Shown one piece after another: positions 44,930 to 53,164 of a stretch of DNA of 64,000 bases. Where the stretch lies: NCBI RefSeq assembly GCF_025685395.1, contig NZ_JAGSYA010000004.1, positions 1,860,001 to 1,924,000 on the forward strand. The letters run 5' to 3'. Both the position numbers and the translations under genes were made by a program. Every line of letters starts with the position of its first letter. Position 1 is the first letter of the stretch. The DNA is from Terriglobus tenax (GTDB taxonomy: Bacteria > Acidobacteriota > Terriglobia > Terriglobales > Acidobacteriaceae). The notes beneath the pieces were generated by a model. That model did not search any database. It saw only the letters and a program-made list of their open reading frames with translations, and had not been told where the DNA came from.

Positions 44930-44945
44930 CTGACTCCGGAGTCAG
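44930..44945. promoter_or_regulatory. 16-bp palindrome at the ECF sigma start
   Basis: CTGACTCCGGAGTCAG is a perfect 16-bp palindrome, 7 bases upstream of the start. The GGAG inside it is the only near ribosome-binding site, so it could sequester translation or bind a regulator. Confidence 0.45.
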
Positions 44946-45005
44946 GAAATCAATCTCACTCTGATAGACCCCGCTCCCTTCAGAAGGTGAGCAAACCGCG
45001 AGGTT

Positions 45006-45043
45006 CGCATTGGCTTGCACCAATCATGGTGCAAGCCAATGCG
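45006..45043. repeat. perfect 16-bp inverted repeat hairpin
   Basis: CGCATTGGCTTGCACC and GGTGCAAGCCAATGCG form a perfect stem around AATCAT. It lies between the two minus-strand genes. There is no T-run, so it may act as a protein site or mRNA end, not a simple terminator. Confidence 0.6.
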
Positions 45044-45137
45044 GTTCCCAGACATCACAACAAACCCTGGCTCCAAAGAGACGGAATTTTTCCCTTTTGA
45101 ACGCCGGATCAACCGTTGATTTTGATGAATTGCAGGC

Positions 45138-47372
45138 TCAGGAAGCCATCAGCTCCGTACGAATCTTGCCGTTGAGCTTTTTGATCAGGTCAGCGACATC
45201 CTCCGGCGGCACCGGACGTGAGAACAGGTAACCCTGCCCGTAGCCGCAGTCCATCCGGATAAGCTGTGCCAGTTGTTGCTGGTTTTCAATGCCCTCGGCC
45301 AGCACGCGCATTCCCAGCGCCTTCCCCAGCGCCACAATCGACCGCGGCAGGCTCAGGCTTTCCTCAGTCTGGTCAATGCGCTGCACAAACGACCGGTCCA
45401 CCTTCAGGGCATCGAACGGAAAACGGTGCAGGTAGCTCAGCGAGGAGTAGCCTGTACCGAAGTCGTCCATGTCGATCCCGATGCCCAGCGCCTTGATCTC
45501 CCGGAAGAACTCGCCGGTGGTTTCGTCGCTGTTCAGCAGCAGGCTCTCCGTCACCTCCAGCCGCAGGTTATGCGGTGGCAGCCCTGCCGCCTGCAACTGA
45601 TCGCGGATAAAACCAATCAGGTTGCTGTCGCCAATCTGCTTGCCGGAGATGTTGACCGCGACATTCATCTCCTCGGTCAGGATGCCTTCCTGCCTCCACC
45701 GAGCCGACTGCTGAATCGCCTGGCTCAGTACGTTGAGCCCCAGCTCCCGGATCAGTCCCGTCTCCTCGGCCACGGGAATAAAGTCCGCCGGCGAAACCAT
45801 CCCGCGTACCGGATGCTTCCACCGCACCAGCGCCTCAAAGCCAACCACCTTGCCCGTACGCAGGACCACCTTGGGCTGGTAGTACAGGTGAATCTGGCCT
45901 TCTTCAATAGCCGTGCGAAGCTCCAGTTCCAGTTGCACCTTGCGAGCGGCCGATTCGCGCATATCCGGCAGAAAGAAAACGCTGGTCGCGCGTCCGGCGT
46001 TCTTGGCCTGGTACATCGCCAGGTCGGCATTCTCCAGCACAGTGCGCGCATCCTTTACGGTTGGATCGCTGAGCGCAATCCCGATACTGGCGGTCAGAAT
46101 CAGGGTTTGCTCGCCGCTGTAAACCGGTACCTGCAACGCCTCGCGCAGTTGCTCCACATAGGAAAAAACATTTGCCTCTTCCCCATACTCATTCAGGAAG
46201 ATGGCGAACTCATCACTACTCAGCCGCGCGGCGCAGCTATTGGAATGCGAGGACAGCCCCTGGCTGATCCGCCGGGCAATCTCCTCCAGCACCACATCGC
46301 CTTCCATGTGGCCCAGGCTGTCATTGATGCGCTTGAAGTGGTCCACATCCACGTACAGTACGGCGTAGGGGCCGCACTGCCTCCCCTGTTGATCCATACA
46401 TCCCTGCACCCGCTCAATGAAGGATGCACGGTTATACAGGCCGGTCAGCGGGTCCAGGGCACGAATGCGGGTGATATCGCGAAGTGCGCCCACCTTGCGC
46501 TGTGGCGCCCCCTTCGCGTCGGTCAGCACCAGCCCGCTGCATTCCATCCACCGCCATTCGCCGTCAGCGCGCAGATGACGGTACTCGCAGGAGAAATTCC
46601 GGTGCTGCTCCACCGCCTGGTTTAACTGGTCCAGCATCCGGCGGCGGTCTTCTGCATGGATATGCCGCAGGCAGTCCCGCAGACGCAGCGTATGCTCCTT
46701 CTCTTCAAAACCAAACATGGCGCTGCAGCGGGGCGAAAGATAGATGTCGCCCACACGACAATCCCAGTCCCATATCCCGTCCGATGTCGCGCGCGTAGCC
46801 AGCCGGTACCGCTCGCCCACAATGTCAATCTGCTTCTGCGCGGCTTCCAGTTGCAGAGCTGTCGTCCTCTGGTCAATCAGGTAGGAGGCTGCATTGGCCA
46901 GATGCTCCAGCAACTCCACTTCGCCCGGCGTCAGGTTCCGTACCTGCGGCGAGATAATGCAGAAGCTGCCCAGCCGTGTGCCATCCTTGGTCGTCAGCGG
47001 AGCGCTGGCATACAAACGAATATTCGGATCGCCCGTAACAAAAGGATTTGTCGCAAAACGCAGGTCCAGCCGCGCATCCGGCACAAGGGTAGGTCCTTCC
47101 GTCAGCAGCGAGTGCGCGCAAAAAGAAAGATCGCGCGAGGTTTCCCGCAGATCCAGCCCATGCACAGATTTGAAGAACTGGCGGTGCTCATCCACAAGAG
47201 AAATAAGGGCTACCGGGACGGAGAAGATCTTCACGGCCATGGCCGTCAGCTCATCAAAAGCCGACTCGGACGGAGTATCCAGAATGCAAAGTCCTCGCAG
47301 CACCGCGAGGCGCTCTTCCTCATTCCGCGGCAGGGCCGCTGGCATAGCTCCTGAGAGGTGCGACACGATCAT
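45138..47372 (-). CDS. GAF-PAS-GGDEF-EAL c-di-GMP protein
   Basis: A 744-aa protein with GAF (about 22-165), PAS (about 186-300), GGDEF (about 305-460) and EAL (about 480-735) domains. The cyclase motif is SSDEF (385-389), degenerate at the two glycines, while the EAL motif EALVRW (513) and DDFGTGYSSL are intact. It likely acts as a c-di-GMP phosphodiesterase, with a regulatory or non-catalytic GGDEF. No transmembrane helix is seen, so it is cytoplasmic. It lies upstream of the ECF sigma on the same strand, about 215 bases apart. Confidence 0.93.
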   Translation of the reverse strand: MIVSHLSGAMPAALPRNEEERLAVLRGLCILDTPSESAFDELTAMAVKIFSVPVALISLVDEHRQFFKSVHGLDLRETSRDLSFCAHSLLTEGPTLVPDARLDLRFATNPFVTGDPNIRLYASAPLTTKDGTRLGSFCIISPQVRNLTPGEVELLEHLANAASYLIDQRTTALQLEAAQKQIDIVGERYRLATRATSDGIWDWDCRVGDIYLSPRCSAMFGFEEKEHTLRLRDCLRHIHAEDRRRMLDQLNQAVEQHRNFSCEYRHLRADGEWRWMECSGLVLTDAKGAPQRKVGALRDITRIRALDPLTGLYNRASFIERVQGCMDQQGRQCGPYAVLYVDVDHFKRINDSLGHMEGDVVLEEIARRISQGLSSHSNSCAARLSSDEFAIFLNEYGEEANVFSYVEQLREALQVPVYSGEQTLILTASIGIALSDPTVKDARTVLENADLAMYQAKNAGRATSVFFLPDMRESAARKVQLELELRTAIEEGQIHLYYQPKVVLRTGKVVGFEALVRWKHPVRGMVSPADFIPVAEETGLIRELGLNVLSQAIQQSARWRQEGILTEEMNVAVNISGKQIGDSNLIGFIRDQLQAAGLPPHNLRLEVTESLLLNSDETTGEFFREIKALGIGIDMDDFGTGYSSLSYLHRFPFDALKVDRSFVQRIDQTEESLSLPRSIVALGKALGMRVLAEGIENQQQLAQLIRMDCGYGQGYLFSRPVPPEDVADLIKKLNGKIRTELMAS

Positions 47373-47508
47373 GCTCCACGTGAATAGATCTCTTGCACAA
47401 AGCGCCGAGAAGCCCGCTCGGTACCAGCACGTTACATGGTTCCCCCATGATTGTCTATGAATCTTTCCCCGCGCCTCGACCGTATAAAAACCCGGAACGG
47501 GGCTCCTA

Positions 47509-47817
47509 TCAGGCCCGGCGGTACGACACCAGCCACAACGTCAACAGGGCCAGCTCCACCGCAAACAACATCTCCATCAGGGTGAAGCTCGAAGCTGTAT
47601 TCGAAGCGAGCACCAGCACCCCCACCGCCAGCAGCACGGCGCACACCACCGCGAGCCGGCGTGCATAGGTGTGACGGAACCCGCGTACCTCGGCCTGCTG
47701 CGGCATCTGCGAGGCCATGCACACCGCGAAGTCCTGCGGCACAGCGACCTGTGGCGCATGGTCAAGGGCCTGCGTAATCCGCTGGTCAAGCTCGGTAGGA
47801 ACAAACTCCGGACTCAT
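47509..47817 (-). CDS. small membrane protein, possible anti-sigma partner
   Basis: A 102-aa protein with two C-terminal transmembrane helices (RLAVVCAVLLAVGVLVLAS and LMEMLFAVELALLTLWLVSY). Its N-terminal 55 residues are soluble. It overlaps the upstream ECF gene by 4 bases (ATGA), so it is translationally coupled. No zinc motif is seen. By position it may be the sigma's membrane regulator; family not recognised. Confidence 0.65.
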   Translation of the reverse strand: MSPEFVPTELDQRITQALDHAPQVAVPQDFAVCMASQMPQQAEVRGFRHTYARRLAVVCAVLLAVGVLVLASNTASSFTLMEMLFAVELALLTLWLVSYRRA

Positions 47818-48431
47818 AGGCTCACCCTTTCCTGAATGCTAGCAGCACGCCCGGTGTGGGTCATCGCCTGCTCCACACGCTGCCTCAATCGCGTGCGTGC
47901 GCGGTGCAGATGCGTCCGCACCGTGTTGATCGGCAAACTCAACACCACCGCAATCTGCTCATAGGTCTGCTCTTCCTGGTGAAACATCGTGAGCACGGCA
48001 CGCTCCACCGGGCTTAGCGTCATCATCTGCTGCTGCACCAGCGACCAGAACTCGTTATCCAGCAGTTGCCGCTCGGCCCCGCGATCATTTCCGGGCAGCC
48101 GTTCTTCCATCGGCAAATCGCTCTCATCTTCCTTCGACGAAAGTGACAGCAGCGGGTCATCCACCCTGCGGCGGCGCTTCCATTCATCCTGCGCCACATT
48201 CACCGTAATACGGTACAGATAGGTCGACAACATCGCCTCTCCGCGAAAGCTCGGCAGAGCGCGGTAAAGCCGCAGAAAGACCTCCTGCGCCAGGTCTTCC
48301 AGATTCTCCCGCCGGTTCACCAGGCGCGCCAGCGTGCGAAAGACCTGCTGCTGGTGTTCCTGAACCATCTGCTCGAATTGGGCTGCCGTCTGCAAAGCGG
48401 GTAAGACTGCGATTGTCTCCGAAAGTTTCAT
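47814..48431 (-). CDS. ECF RNA polymerase sigma factor
   Basis: A sigma factor of about 205 aa with sigma2 (FRTLARLVNRRENLEDLAQEVFLRLYRAL) and sigma4 (LSPVERAVLTMFHQEEQTYEQIAVVLSLPINTVRTHLHRARTRLRQ). It is coupled to a small membrane protein. The ATG at 48431 was preferred to a GTG at 48440. An 11-bp inverted repeat (48421-48451) spans the start codon. It diverges from a DUF6249-like membrane protein gene. Confidence 0.92.
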   Translation of the reverse strand: MKLSETIAVLPALQTAAQFEQMVQEHQQQVFRTLARLVNRRENLEDLAQEVFLRLYRALPSFRGEAMLSTYLYRITVNVAQDEWKRRRRVDDPLLSLSSKEDESDLPMEERLPGNDRGAERQLLDNEFWSLVQQQMMTLSPVERAVLTMFHQEEQTYEQIAVVLSLPINTVRTHLHRARTRLRQRVEQAMTHTGRAASIQERVSL

Positions 48432-48451
48432 GCCATACACATGAAACTTTC
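48421..48451. promoter_or_regulatory. inverted repeat across the ECF sigma start
   Basis: GAAAGTTTCAT and ATGAAACTTTC form perfect 11-bp arms with a 9-base gap, and one arm contains the start codon. It could be an operator shared with the divergent gene, or an mRNA hairpin that hides the start. Confidence 0.5.
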
Positions 48452-48501
48452 ACGGCAAAGCTCAGTCCTACGCCCGCAGAACAGTACGGAGGTTTTCTCG
48501 C

Positions 48502-48930
48502 ATGATCTTCAGCCCGTTTATCGTCCCCGTCGCTCTCTTCACCATGATCGCCGTCCTCGGTGTGGCCGGCATCATCTCCGGCTACCAGGAAAAACGGCTC
48601 AAAGTAGAACAGCGCATCGCTGCCCTGCAGCGCGGCATTCCGCTGGACCAGGTGGAGAAGGTCTTCGGCGCCGCCGAACGCGCCGAGGTCAACGGAGACC
48701 CGATGACCCGTCTCAACAACATCCGCCTCACCGCTCTCATCCTCATCTGCGGCGGCGCGGGCGTCATCATCACCTGCTTTCTGCTGACCATCATCCTTCG
48801 CTACCGCCAGATCCTGGCAGGTTCCGCGGGAGGCCTGATCCCTATCGCCATCGGCGTCGGCTTCTGGCTCGACTACAAGATCCAGGTGCGCGAGATGGAG
48901 CGCCTGGGTCTTGTCGTCAGCGAAGAGTAA
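48502..48930 (+). CDS. DUF6249-like membrane protein
   Basis: A 142-aa protein with an N-terminal TM (IVPVALFTMIAVLGVAGIISG), then a soluble QRGIPLDQVEKVFG segment and two more hydrophobic stretches (LTALILICGGAGVIITCFLLTIIL, GGLIPIAIGVGFWLDY). The pattern fits DUF6249, a membrane family of unknown role. It diverges from the ECF sigma locus and precedes a carbonic anhydrase by 14 bases, so these two are probably co-transcribed. SD: AGGTTTTC is weak. Confidence 0.7.
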   Translation: MIFSPFIVPVALFTMIAVLGVAGIISGYQEKRLKVEQRIAALQRGIPLDQVEKVFGAAERAEVNGDPMTRLNNIRLTALILICGGAGVIITCFLLTIILRYRQILAGSAGGLIPIAIGVGFWLDYKIQVREMERLGLVVSEE

Positions 48931-48944
48931 GTAGAATCATCCCC

Positions 48945-49460
48945 ATGATTCGCTCCTACCAGGGCAAGACGCCCCTCATTGGCCAGGGCTGCTACATTGA
49001 CCAGTCCGCACAGGTCATCGGCGATGTCGTCCTCGGCGACCAGTGCTCCGTCTGGATGAACGCCGTCATCCGCGGCGACGTCAACGCCATCCGCATCGCG
49101 GCCAAAAGCAATATCCAGGACTGCGCCGTGCTCCACGGCATGCGCTACGTTCACCCGGTCCACATCGGTGAAATGGTCACCATCGGCCACTCCGCCATTG
49201 CGCATGGGTGCACCATCGGCGACGCCGTCCTGGTCGGCATGCACGCCACCATCCTGAACGGAGCGAAGATCGGGGAAGGCTCCATCATCGCCGCAGGCGC
49301 TCTCATCCCCGAGGGCATGATCGTCCCACCGCGCTCCCTCGTCGCCGGCCTGCCCGGAAAAATCCGCCGCCAGCTCGACGACTCCGACCGCGAAAAAATC
49401 CTGATGTACGCCAATAACTACCTGGACTACACAAAGATCTACCTGGAAGAGGTTGGATAG
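48945..49460 (+). CDS. gamma-class carbonic anhydrase
   Basis: This 171-aa hexapeptide-repeat protein fits the gamma carbonic anhydrase/YrdA family, which forms trimers with zinc bound across subunits. Candidate ligands are His64, His82 and His87 (VLHGM, IGHSAIAHGC). Left-handed beta-helix repeats such as AQVIGDVVLGDQCSVWMNAVIRGD are clear. True carbonic anhydrase activity is not certain for all members. It follows the DUF6249-like gene by 14 bases. Confidence 0.9.
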   Translation: MIRSYQGKTPLIGQGCYIDQSAQVIGDVVLGDQCSVWMNAVIRGDVNAIRIAAKSNIQDCAVLHGMRYVHPVHIGEMVTIGHSAIAHGCTIGDAVLVGMHATILNGAKIGEGSIIAAGALIPEGMIVPPRSLVAGLPGKIRRQLDDSDREKILMYANNYLDYTKIYLEEVG

Positions 49461-49487
49461 ATGGATGGTGGGATAGTCCATCTATCC
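49455..49487. repeat. inverted repeat at the gamma-CA end
   Basis: GGATAGATGGA and TCCATCTATCC form perfect 11-bp arms with an 11-base loop, overlapping the carbonic anhydrase stop. It may terminate transcription toward the convergent DUF3050 gene. Confidence 0.5.
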
Positions 49488-49500
49488 ATCCCACAAACCC

Positions 49501-49530
49501 GGGTGCCCCGCCTCGCAACGCTAGGCGGGG
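49501..49530. repeat. GGGTGCCCC hairpin repeat
   Basis: GGGTGCCCCGCCT and AGGCGGGG form an 8-bp stem with a CGCAACGCT loop. It shares the GGGTGCCCC prefix with repeats at 53199 and 58209. Confidence 0.55.
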
Positions 49531-49566
49531 TCGAGCGATCAGTCTCTCACCAACAAAACCATCCAA

Positions 49567-50343
49567 CTACAACAGCGAGTTCCACAACGCCAGCCGCGCC
49601 CGCAGCGCCGTCTCCGCCGCCTCTGTCGCCTGCTGCCACTTCACCGGATCGTTGCCGCACAGGTTCGACACCATCTTCAGCGCCATCGGACCATGCTCCC
49701 CGCCATCCACCTCAATATGGCGGTTCAGATACCACAGGAAGGTCTCAAGCTTCGGCTGTAACTCCGGCGCAAGCCTGTCCAGAAATCCCTGGAACATATC
49801 CGGAATCAGGTCTTCACGGCCAAAGGTAAACGCCGCCGCGATGATGTGCAGATCGCCCTGCTCAATCAGCGAAAAGGTATGACGCACAAAGGTGGCCGCG
49901 CCCAGCGGCGCATTGGCTGTAATCAACGCCGGCCGCACATGGCTGCCACCACGCAGCTCTTCTACAAAGCGATCGATCGACTCCGTCGGCGCACCCGCCG
50001 AACGCATGGCCAGCAGATACAGCTCAAAGTGCGACACATGCTGGTGCGCATACATATCGCTCTCTTCCCCCAGCACAATCTGGTTCACCAGGTGACGCGC
50101 CACCGGATCCGCCGAAGGCAGCCACGGCACATCCACGCAGGTCAGGCCGCGCTGCAACGCCTTCAGCAACGACATGAAATCCCACACCGCATACACATGC
50201 GTCTGCATGAAGCGGTACAGGTCCTCCATCGTGCGGAAGGAAGAAAACAAGGGGTGCTGCGCCAACTCATCATGCAGCGGCTGAATCCGCTGCTGAAGCT
50301 GCGCCAACGGCTCCATGGCCAGGTCTACGGTCAAAGTGCTCAC
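49567..50343 (-). CDS. DUF3050 protein (heme-oxygenase-like fold)
   Basis: A 258-aa protein that fits DUF3050, with long helices such as LHDELAQHPLFSSFRTMEDLYRFMQTHVYAVWDFMSLLK and GEESDMYAHQHVSHFELYL. The conserved His/Glu residues in helical positions (QTHVYAVWDF, EESD, HVSHFE) suggest a metal site of heme-oxygenase-like type, but the reaction is unknown. The start is GTG; an ATG at residue 10 is possible. It stands between hairpin repeats. Confidence 0.8.
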   Translation of the reverse strand: MSTLTVDLAMEPLAQLQQRIQPLHDELAQHPLFSSFRTMEDLYRFMQTHVYAVWDFMSLLKALQRGLTCVDVPWLPSADPVARHLVNQIVLGEESDMYAHQHVSHFELYLLAMRSAGAPTESIDRFVEELRGGSHVRPALITANAPLGAATFVRHTFSLIEQGDLHIIAAAFTFGREDLIPDMFQGFLDRLAPELQPKLETFLWYLNRHIEVDGGEHGPMALKMVSNLCGNDPVKWQQATEAAETALRARLALWNSLL

Positions 50344-50422
50344 GCATTAAGAATCGCACGCGCCCAGCAAAGACGCATGTGTCCCACGACACAGGATTGT
50401 CCTTCCACTGAAATCGTTGCCT

Positions 50423-50455
50423 CATTCTTTGCGCGGCCGTATCGCGCAAAGAATG
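50423..50455. repeat. palindromic intergenic repeat
   Basis: CATTCTTTGCGC and GCGCAAAGAATG form perfect 12-bp arms around GGCCGTATC. A similar CTTTG...CAAAGAATGG stem lies at 52610-52646. Neither has a clear T-run. Confidence 0.55.
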
Positions 50456-50517
50456 GTGTCTCCGGCGGTCATAATCGTCGGGGTGGAGCGTGGGATATCG
50501 AGCGAAGCGAGACCGCT

Positions 50518-51198
50518 TTACCCCTTCTTCTCCGCCACCTTCAACGCCTCGTCCACCACCTTACGCGCCCGCTTCTCGCGGCTCTCCGGCGTCTGGTAAT
50601 AGAAGATGCCCAGCAGATGCCCGCGCCTCTGCACCGGCGTCATCTGCTTCCATCCCTTCTCTGCCATCGGATTCTCACGGAACAGCATCAGCAGGATCGG
50701 CGGCGTATCGCGCTCGCCCTCCATGGCCAGCATCATGCGCTCTACCATCTGCTCCGTACGCTTCTTCAGCGTCTCCGGCGACTTCACCTCGGCGAACGTG
50801 CGCGCAATGTCATGCTTCGTCGAGTCAGAGAACTCGTCATAGAACTTCTTCAGCGCGCGATCTTTCTTCAGATACGGAGCCAGCGAGGCCGGCACGCCGA
50901 AATCGCGCTCTTCCAGGTCAGGCTCCATCGTGACGGTCACCACGGAGCCCACCGTGGCCTTCGCGCCCTTCTGCATCGTCTTGTTCACCAGCAGAAAGAA
51001 CCCGCCGCCACCCGTCTTCGGAAACAACGAGCTGCGAAAGGCGAAGCCATTCACATCGCCCCGCACCCTCAGCCGCCTGCGCTCGCTCCACGCCTTCGCC
51101 GGATCAAACGGAAGATACACCACCACCCACCCCAGGTTTCCCTGCAGGTGTTCGAGCGTCGCCTTGAAGCTCCTCGGTTTGTTCTTCGCAGTCGCCAT
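50518..51198 (-). CDS. YdeI/OmpD-associated, DUF1905 protein
   Basis: About 226 aa. The N-terminal domain (SFKATLEHLQGNLGWVVVYLPFDPAKAW, VRGDVNGFAFRSSLFP) fits DUF1905. The C-terminal helical part (VPASLAPYLKKDRALKKFYDEFSDSTKHDIARTFAEVKSPETLKKRTEQMVERM) matches YdeI, which protects against peptides in Salmonella. Role here unknown. I prefer the start at 51198, because the TATAAT box reaches the upstream ATG at 51213. It follows the Hsp70-like gene. Confidence 0.75.
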   Translation of the reverse strand: MATAKNKPRSFKATLEHLQGNLGWVVVYLPFDPAKAWSERRRLRVRGDVNGFAFRSSLFPKTGGGGFFLLVNKTMQKGAKATVGSVVTVTMEPDLEERDFGVPASLAPYLKKDRALKKFYDEFSDSTKHDIARTFAEVKSPETLKKRTEQMVERMMLAMEGERDTPPILLMLFRENPMAEKGWKQMTPVQRRGHLLGIFYYQTPESREKRARKVVDEALKVAEKKG

Positions 51199-51211
51199 CG
51201 CGCTGCTGGCC

Positions 51212-51242
51212 ATTATAAGAACTTGTCTTTTTTGTTTGTCAT
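51212..51242 (-). promoter_or_regulatory. possible sigma70 promoter
   Basis: On the minus strand, ATGACA and TATAAT are 19 bases apart, just upstream of the YdeI-like gene. A good -10 with a wide spacer, so tentative. Confidence 0.35.
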
Positions 51243-51276
51243 TCTGCCGGGTGCCCCACCCATCTCTTTTGCACTG

Positions 51277-52572
51277 CTACGCGCTCAGCGACAATCCATA
51301 CGCCACCGACGTGAACTCATTGCCCGTCCGCAGTTTCCCCTCACCAATCATCCGATGGAAGATCGTGCGCACCGCCGGCACAAAACTGGTACCGCCCGTC
51401 AGAAATACGCGATCAATCTGGTGCGGCTGCACACCGGTCTCATCCAGCAGCTTCTGCACCGTACGCTCAATCGCCTGCAGTTCGTCCGCAATCCAGCCTT
51501 CGAACTCGGCGCGTGTCACCATCGCACGCAACTCCAGGTCATCATCGCGGAAGTAGAACTCGGCGGCCTCCGTCAAGGACAACTGCACCTTTGTCCGCTG
51601 CACCGCCTGGTGCAACTGGTAGCCCAGGTCACGCTCAATCAGCGTAATCAGGGACGTGATCTTCTCCGGCTCCAGGGCCGACTTCTCCGCACGGCCCAGA
51701 ATCTCCATCACGTTGCGCGTGCGCAGAAACGAAAGGTAGTGCCAGCGCTCCAGGTTCGCGTAGATCCAGTTGGGCACCGCCGGCAGCAGCTTATTCAGGC
51801 TGCGCGCCAGCGTCTCCGCACCCAGCGCGGGAGAGACCAGCTTGCGCACGATCTTCGCGTCAAATGCATCGCCCGCCAGCCCCAGGCCAGAGGTCCCCAG
51901 CATTGACTTCCCCCGGTCCTCCTGGTTGCGGAAGCTCGGCCCCACATGCAGCAGCGAAAAATCCGATGTACCGCCGCCGAAGTCGCCAATCAGGATCAGC
52001 TCATCCCGCTCCAGTGACGCCTCATAGCTGTATGCCGCGCCGATCGGCTCCAACTGGAAGCGGATATCCTCATAGCCCGCAATCTGAAAAGCCTGCCGCA
52101 GCCGCGACTCGGCGTAGGCATCGTCTTCTTCTGAATCCGACCCGACGAAACGCACCGGCCGGCCCGCCGTTACGCTGCGAATCTCGTGACCAAACTGCTT
52201 CTCCGCGGCCACACGTACATCCGTCAGAATGCGCGCAATCAGGTCTTCCAGCGTATAGCGCCGCCCAAAGACCTCCGTGCCGGTCAACGTCTTCGACGGC
52301 AGGTACGACTTCAGCGACTGGATCAGCCGCCCCTGCGTGCCCACCGAATCATGGTCGGCGGCAAGGTAACGTTCAATTCCGGCAGGCCCCGTGTAGGAAT
52401 GCACCACCGGACGGTTCTTCTCCCGCGCCTGCTCCAGGTATAGCAATGACCGGTACGACGGCGTCTCACCGGCCTGCGCGGCAAAGTGTGCCAGGGTTAC
52501 CTGGCCCCCTTCAGCACGTGCGATGGAGGTGTTGGTCGTGCCGAAGTCGATGCCAATACGAGAAGAACGCAT
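51277..52572 (-). CDS. Hsp70-family ATPase-like protein
   Basis: This 431-aa protein has the Hsp70/actin ATPase fold only: phosphate-1 SRIGIDFGTTNTSIA, phosphate-2 LIGDFGGGTSDFSLL, and the GGTSFVPAVRTIFHRM adenosine motif. The substrate-binding domain of DnaK is absent, which matches YegD-type proteins. There is no DnaJ or GrpE gene nearby. It may act as a stand-alone ATP-dependent factor. The start at 52572 removes a short, non-conserved lead. Confidence 0.82.
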   Translation of the reverse strand: MRSSRIGIDFGTTNTSIARAEGGQVTLAHFAAQAGETPSYRSLLYLEQAREKNRPVVHSYTGPAGIERYLAADHDSVGTQGRLIQSLKSYLPSKTLTGTEVFGRRYTLEDLIARILTDVRVAAEKQFGHEIRSVTAGRPVRFVGSDSEEDDAYAESRLRQAFQIAGYEDIRFQLEPIGAAYSYEASLERDELILIGDFGGGTSDFSLLHVGPSFRNQEDRGKSMLGTSGLGLAGDAFDAKIVRKLVSPALGAETLARSLNKLLPAVPNWIYANLERWHYLSFLRTRNVMEILGRAEKSALEPEKITSLITLIERDLGYQLHQAVQRTKVQLSLTEAAEFYFRDDDLELRAMVTRAEFEGWIADELQAIERTVQKLLDETGVQPHQIDRVFLTGGTSFVPAVRTIFHRMIGEGKLRTGNEFTSVAYGLSLSA

Positions 52573-52609
52573 CCGACCATTATTTCGCAAATTCGGGATG
52601 AAGAGTTAC

Positions 52610-52646
52610 GTTGCCCCACCCTTTGCTACGCAAAGAATGGGGCAAC
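52610..52646. repeat. palindromic intergenic repeat
   Basis: GTTGCCCCA and TGGGGCAAC flank CTTTGCTACGCAAAGAA, itself a stem. A perfect 9-bp outer arm encloses a smaller stem. It resembles the hairpin at 50423. Confidence 0.55.
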
Positions 52647-52659
52647 AAAATACCGAACT

Positions 52660-53145
52660 CTACCCCTTCAGCCCCGCCACCAGCTTCTCCATGTGAGCCA
52701 CATGATGCAGGTCATGCCCCGCAATCGTCTGCAACTGCACGAAGAACGGCATCAATCCACGCTCCGGGTGCGATGCCGGCCTCTGTTTCTGCTCCTCGGT
52801 CACCGTCGAAAGCAGTTTCAAATTCCACGCGCGAAACGCCTCATAAAACGCCACCGACGTCGCATAGTCATACGCCGCATAGTGCTCCGCCCACTTGTCC
52901 TGATCAAAGGGCTCCAGCGTGGGGTTATCGACCGCCAGCGTCTGGCGCAGCCGCCATCCAAAAGCCAGCTCGCAGTCGGCCAGGTGCGCGAAGATCTCGC
53001 GGATGCTCCATTTGCCCGGCGCAGGCGGCGTGTTAAGCTGCTCCGCGCTCAGCCCCACAACCAGGGCCTTCAGCTTTGCCGGTGTCGCAGGTAGCACAGT
53101 AAGAGGATCGGTGTCCCCAAGGGTCGCAAGATAAGGGTTGGCCAT
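52660..53145 (-). CDS. DinB family protein
   Basis: A 161-aa four-helix protein of the DinB/YfiT type. Conserved features include KWSIREIFAHLADCELAFGWRLRQTL and the C-terminal AGHDLHHVAHMEKL; these helices usually place three His ligands for a metal. Family members include thiol transferases such as bacillithiol S-transferase. Function here is not established. A 136-bp inverted-repeat element lies just upstream. Confidence 0.82.
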   Translation of the reverse strand: MANPYLATLGDTDPLTVLPATPAKLKALVVGLSAEQLNTPPAPGKWSIREIFAHLADCELAFGWRLRQTLAVDNPTLEPFDQDKWAEHYAAYDYATSVAFYEAFRAWNLKLLSTVTEEQKQRPASHPERGLMPFFVQLQTIAGHDLHHVAHMEKLVAGLKG

Positions 53146-53164
53146 GCACGGAGGATAGATGGCT

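Noticed and set aside
49846-51906. 686-aa plus-strand frame across three minus-strand genes
   Set aside because: It is rich in His, Arg and Gln with no domain, and runs antisense to DUF3050, YdeI-like and Hsp70-like genes that carry family motifs.
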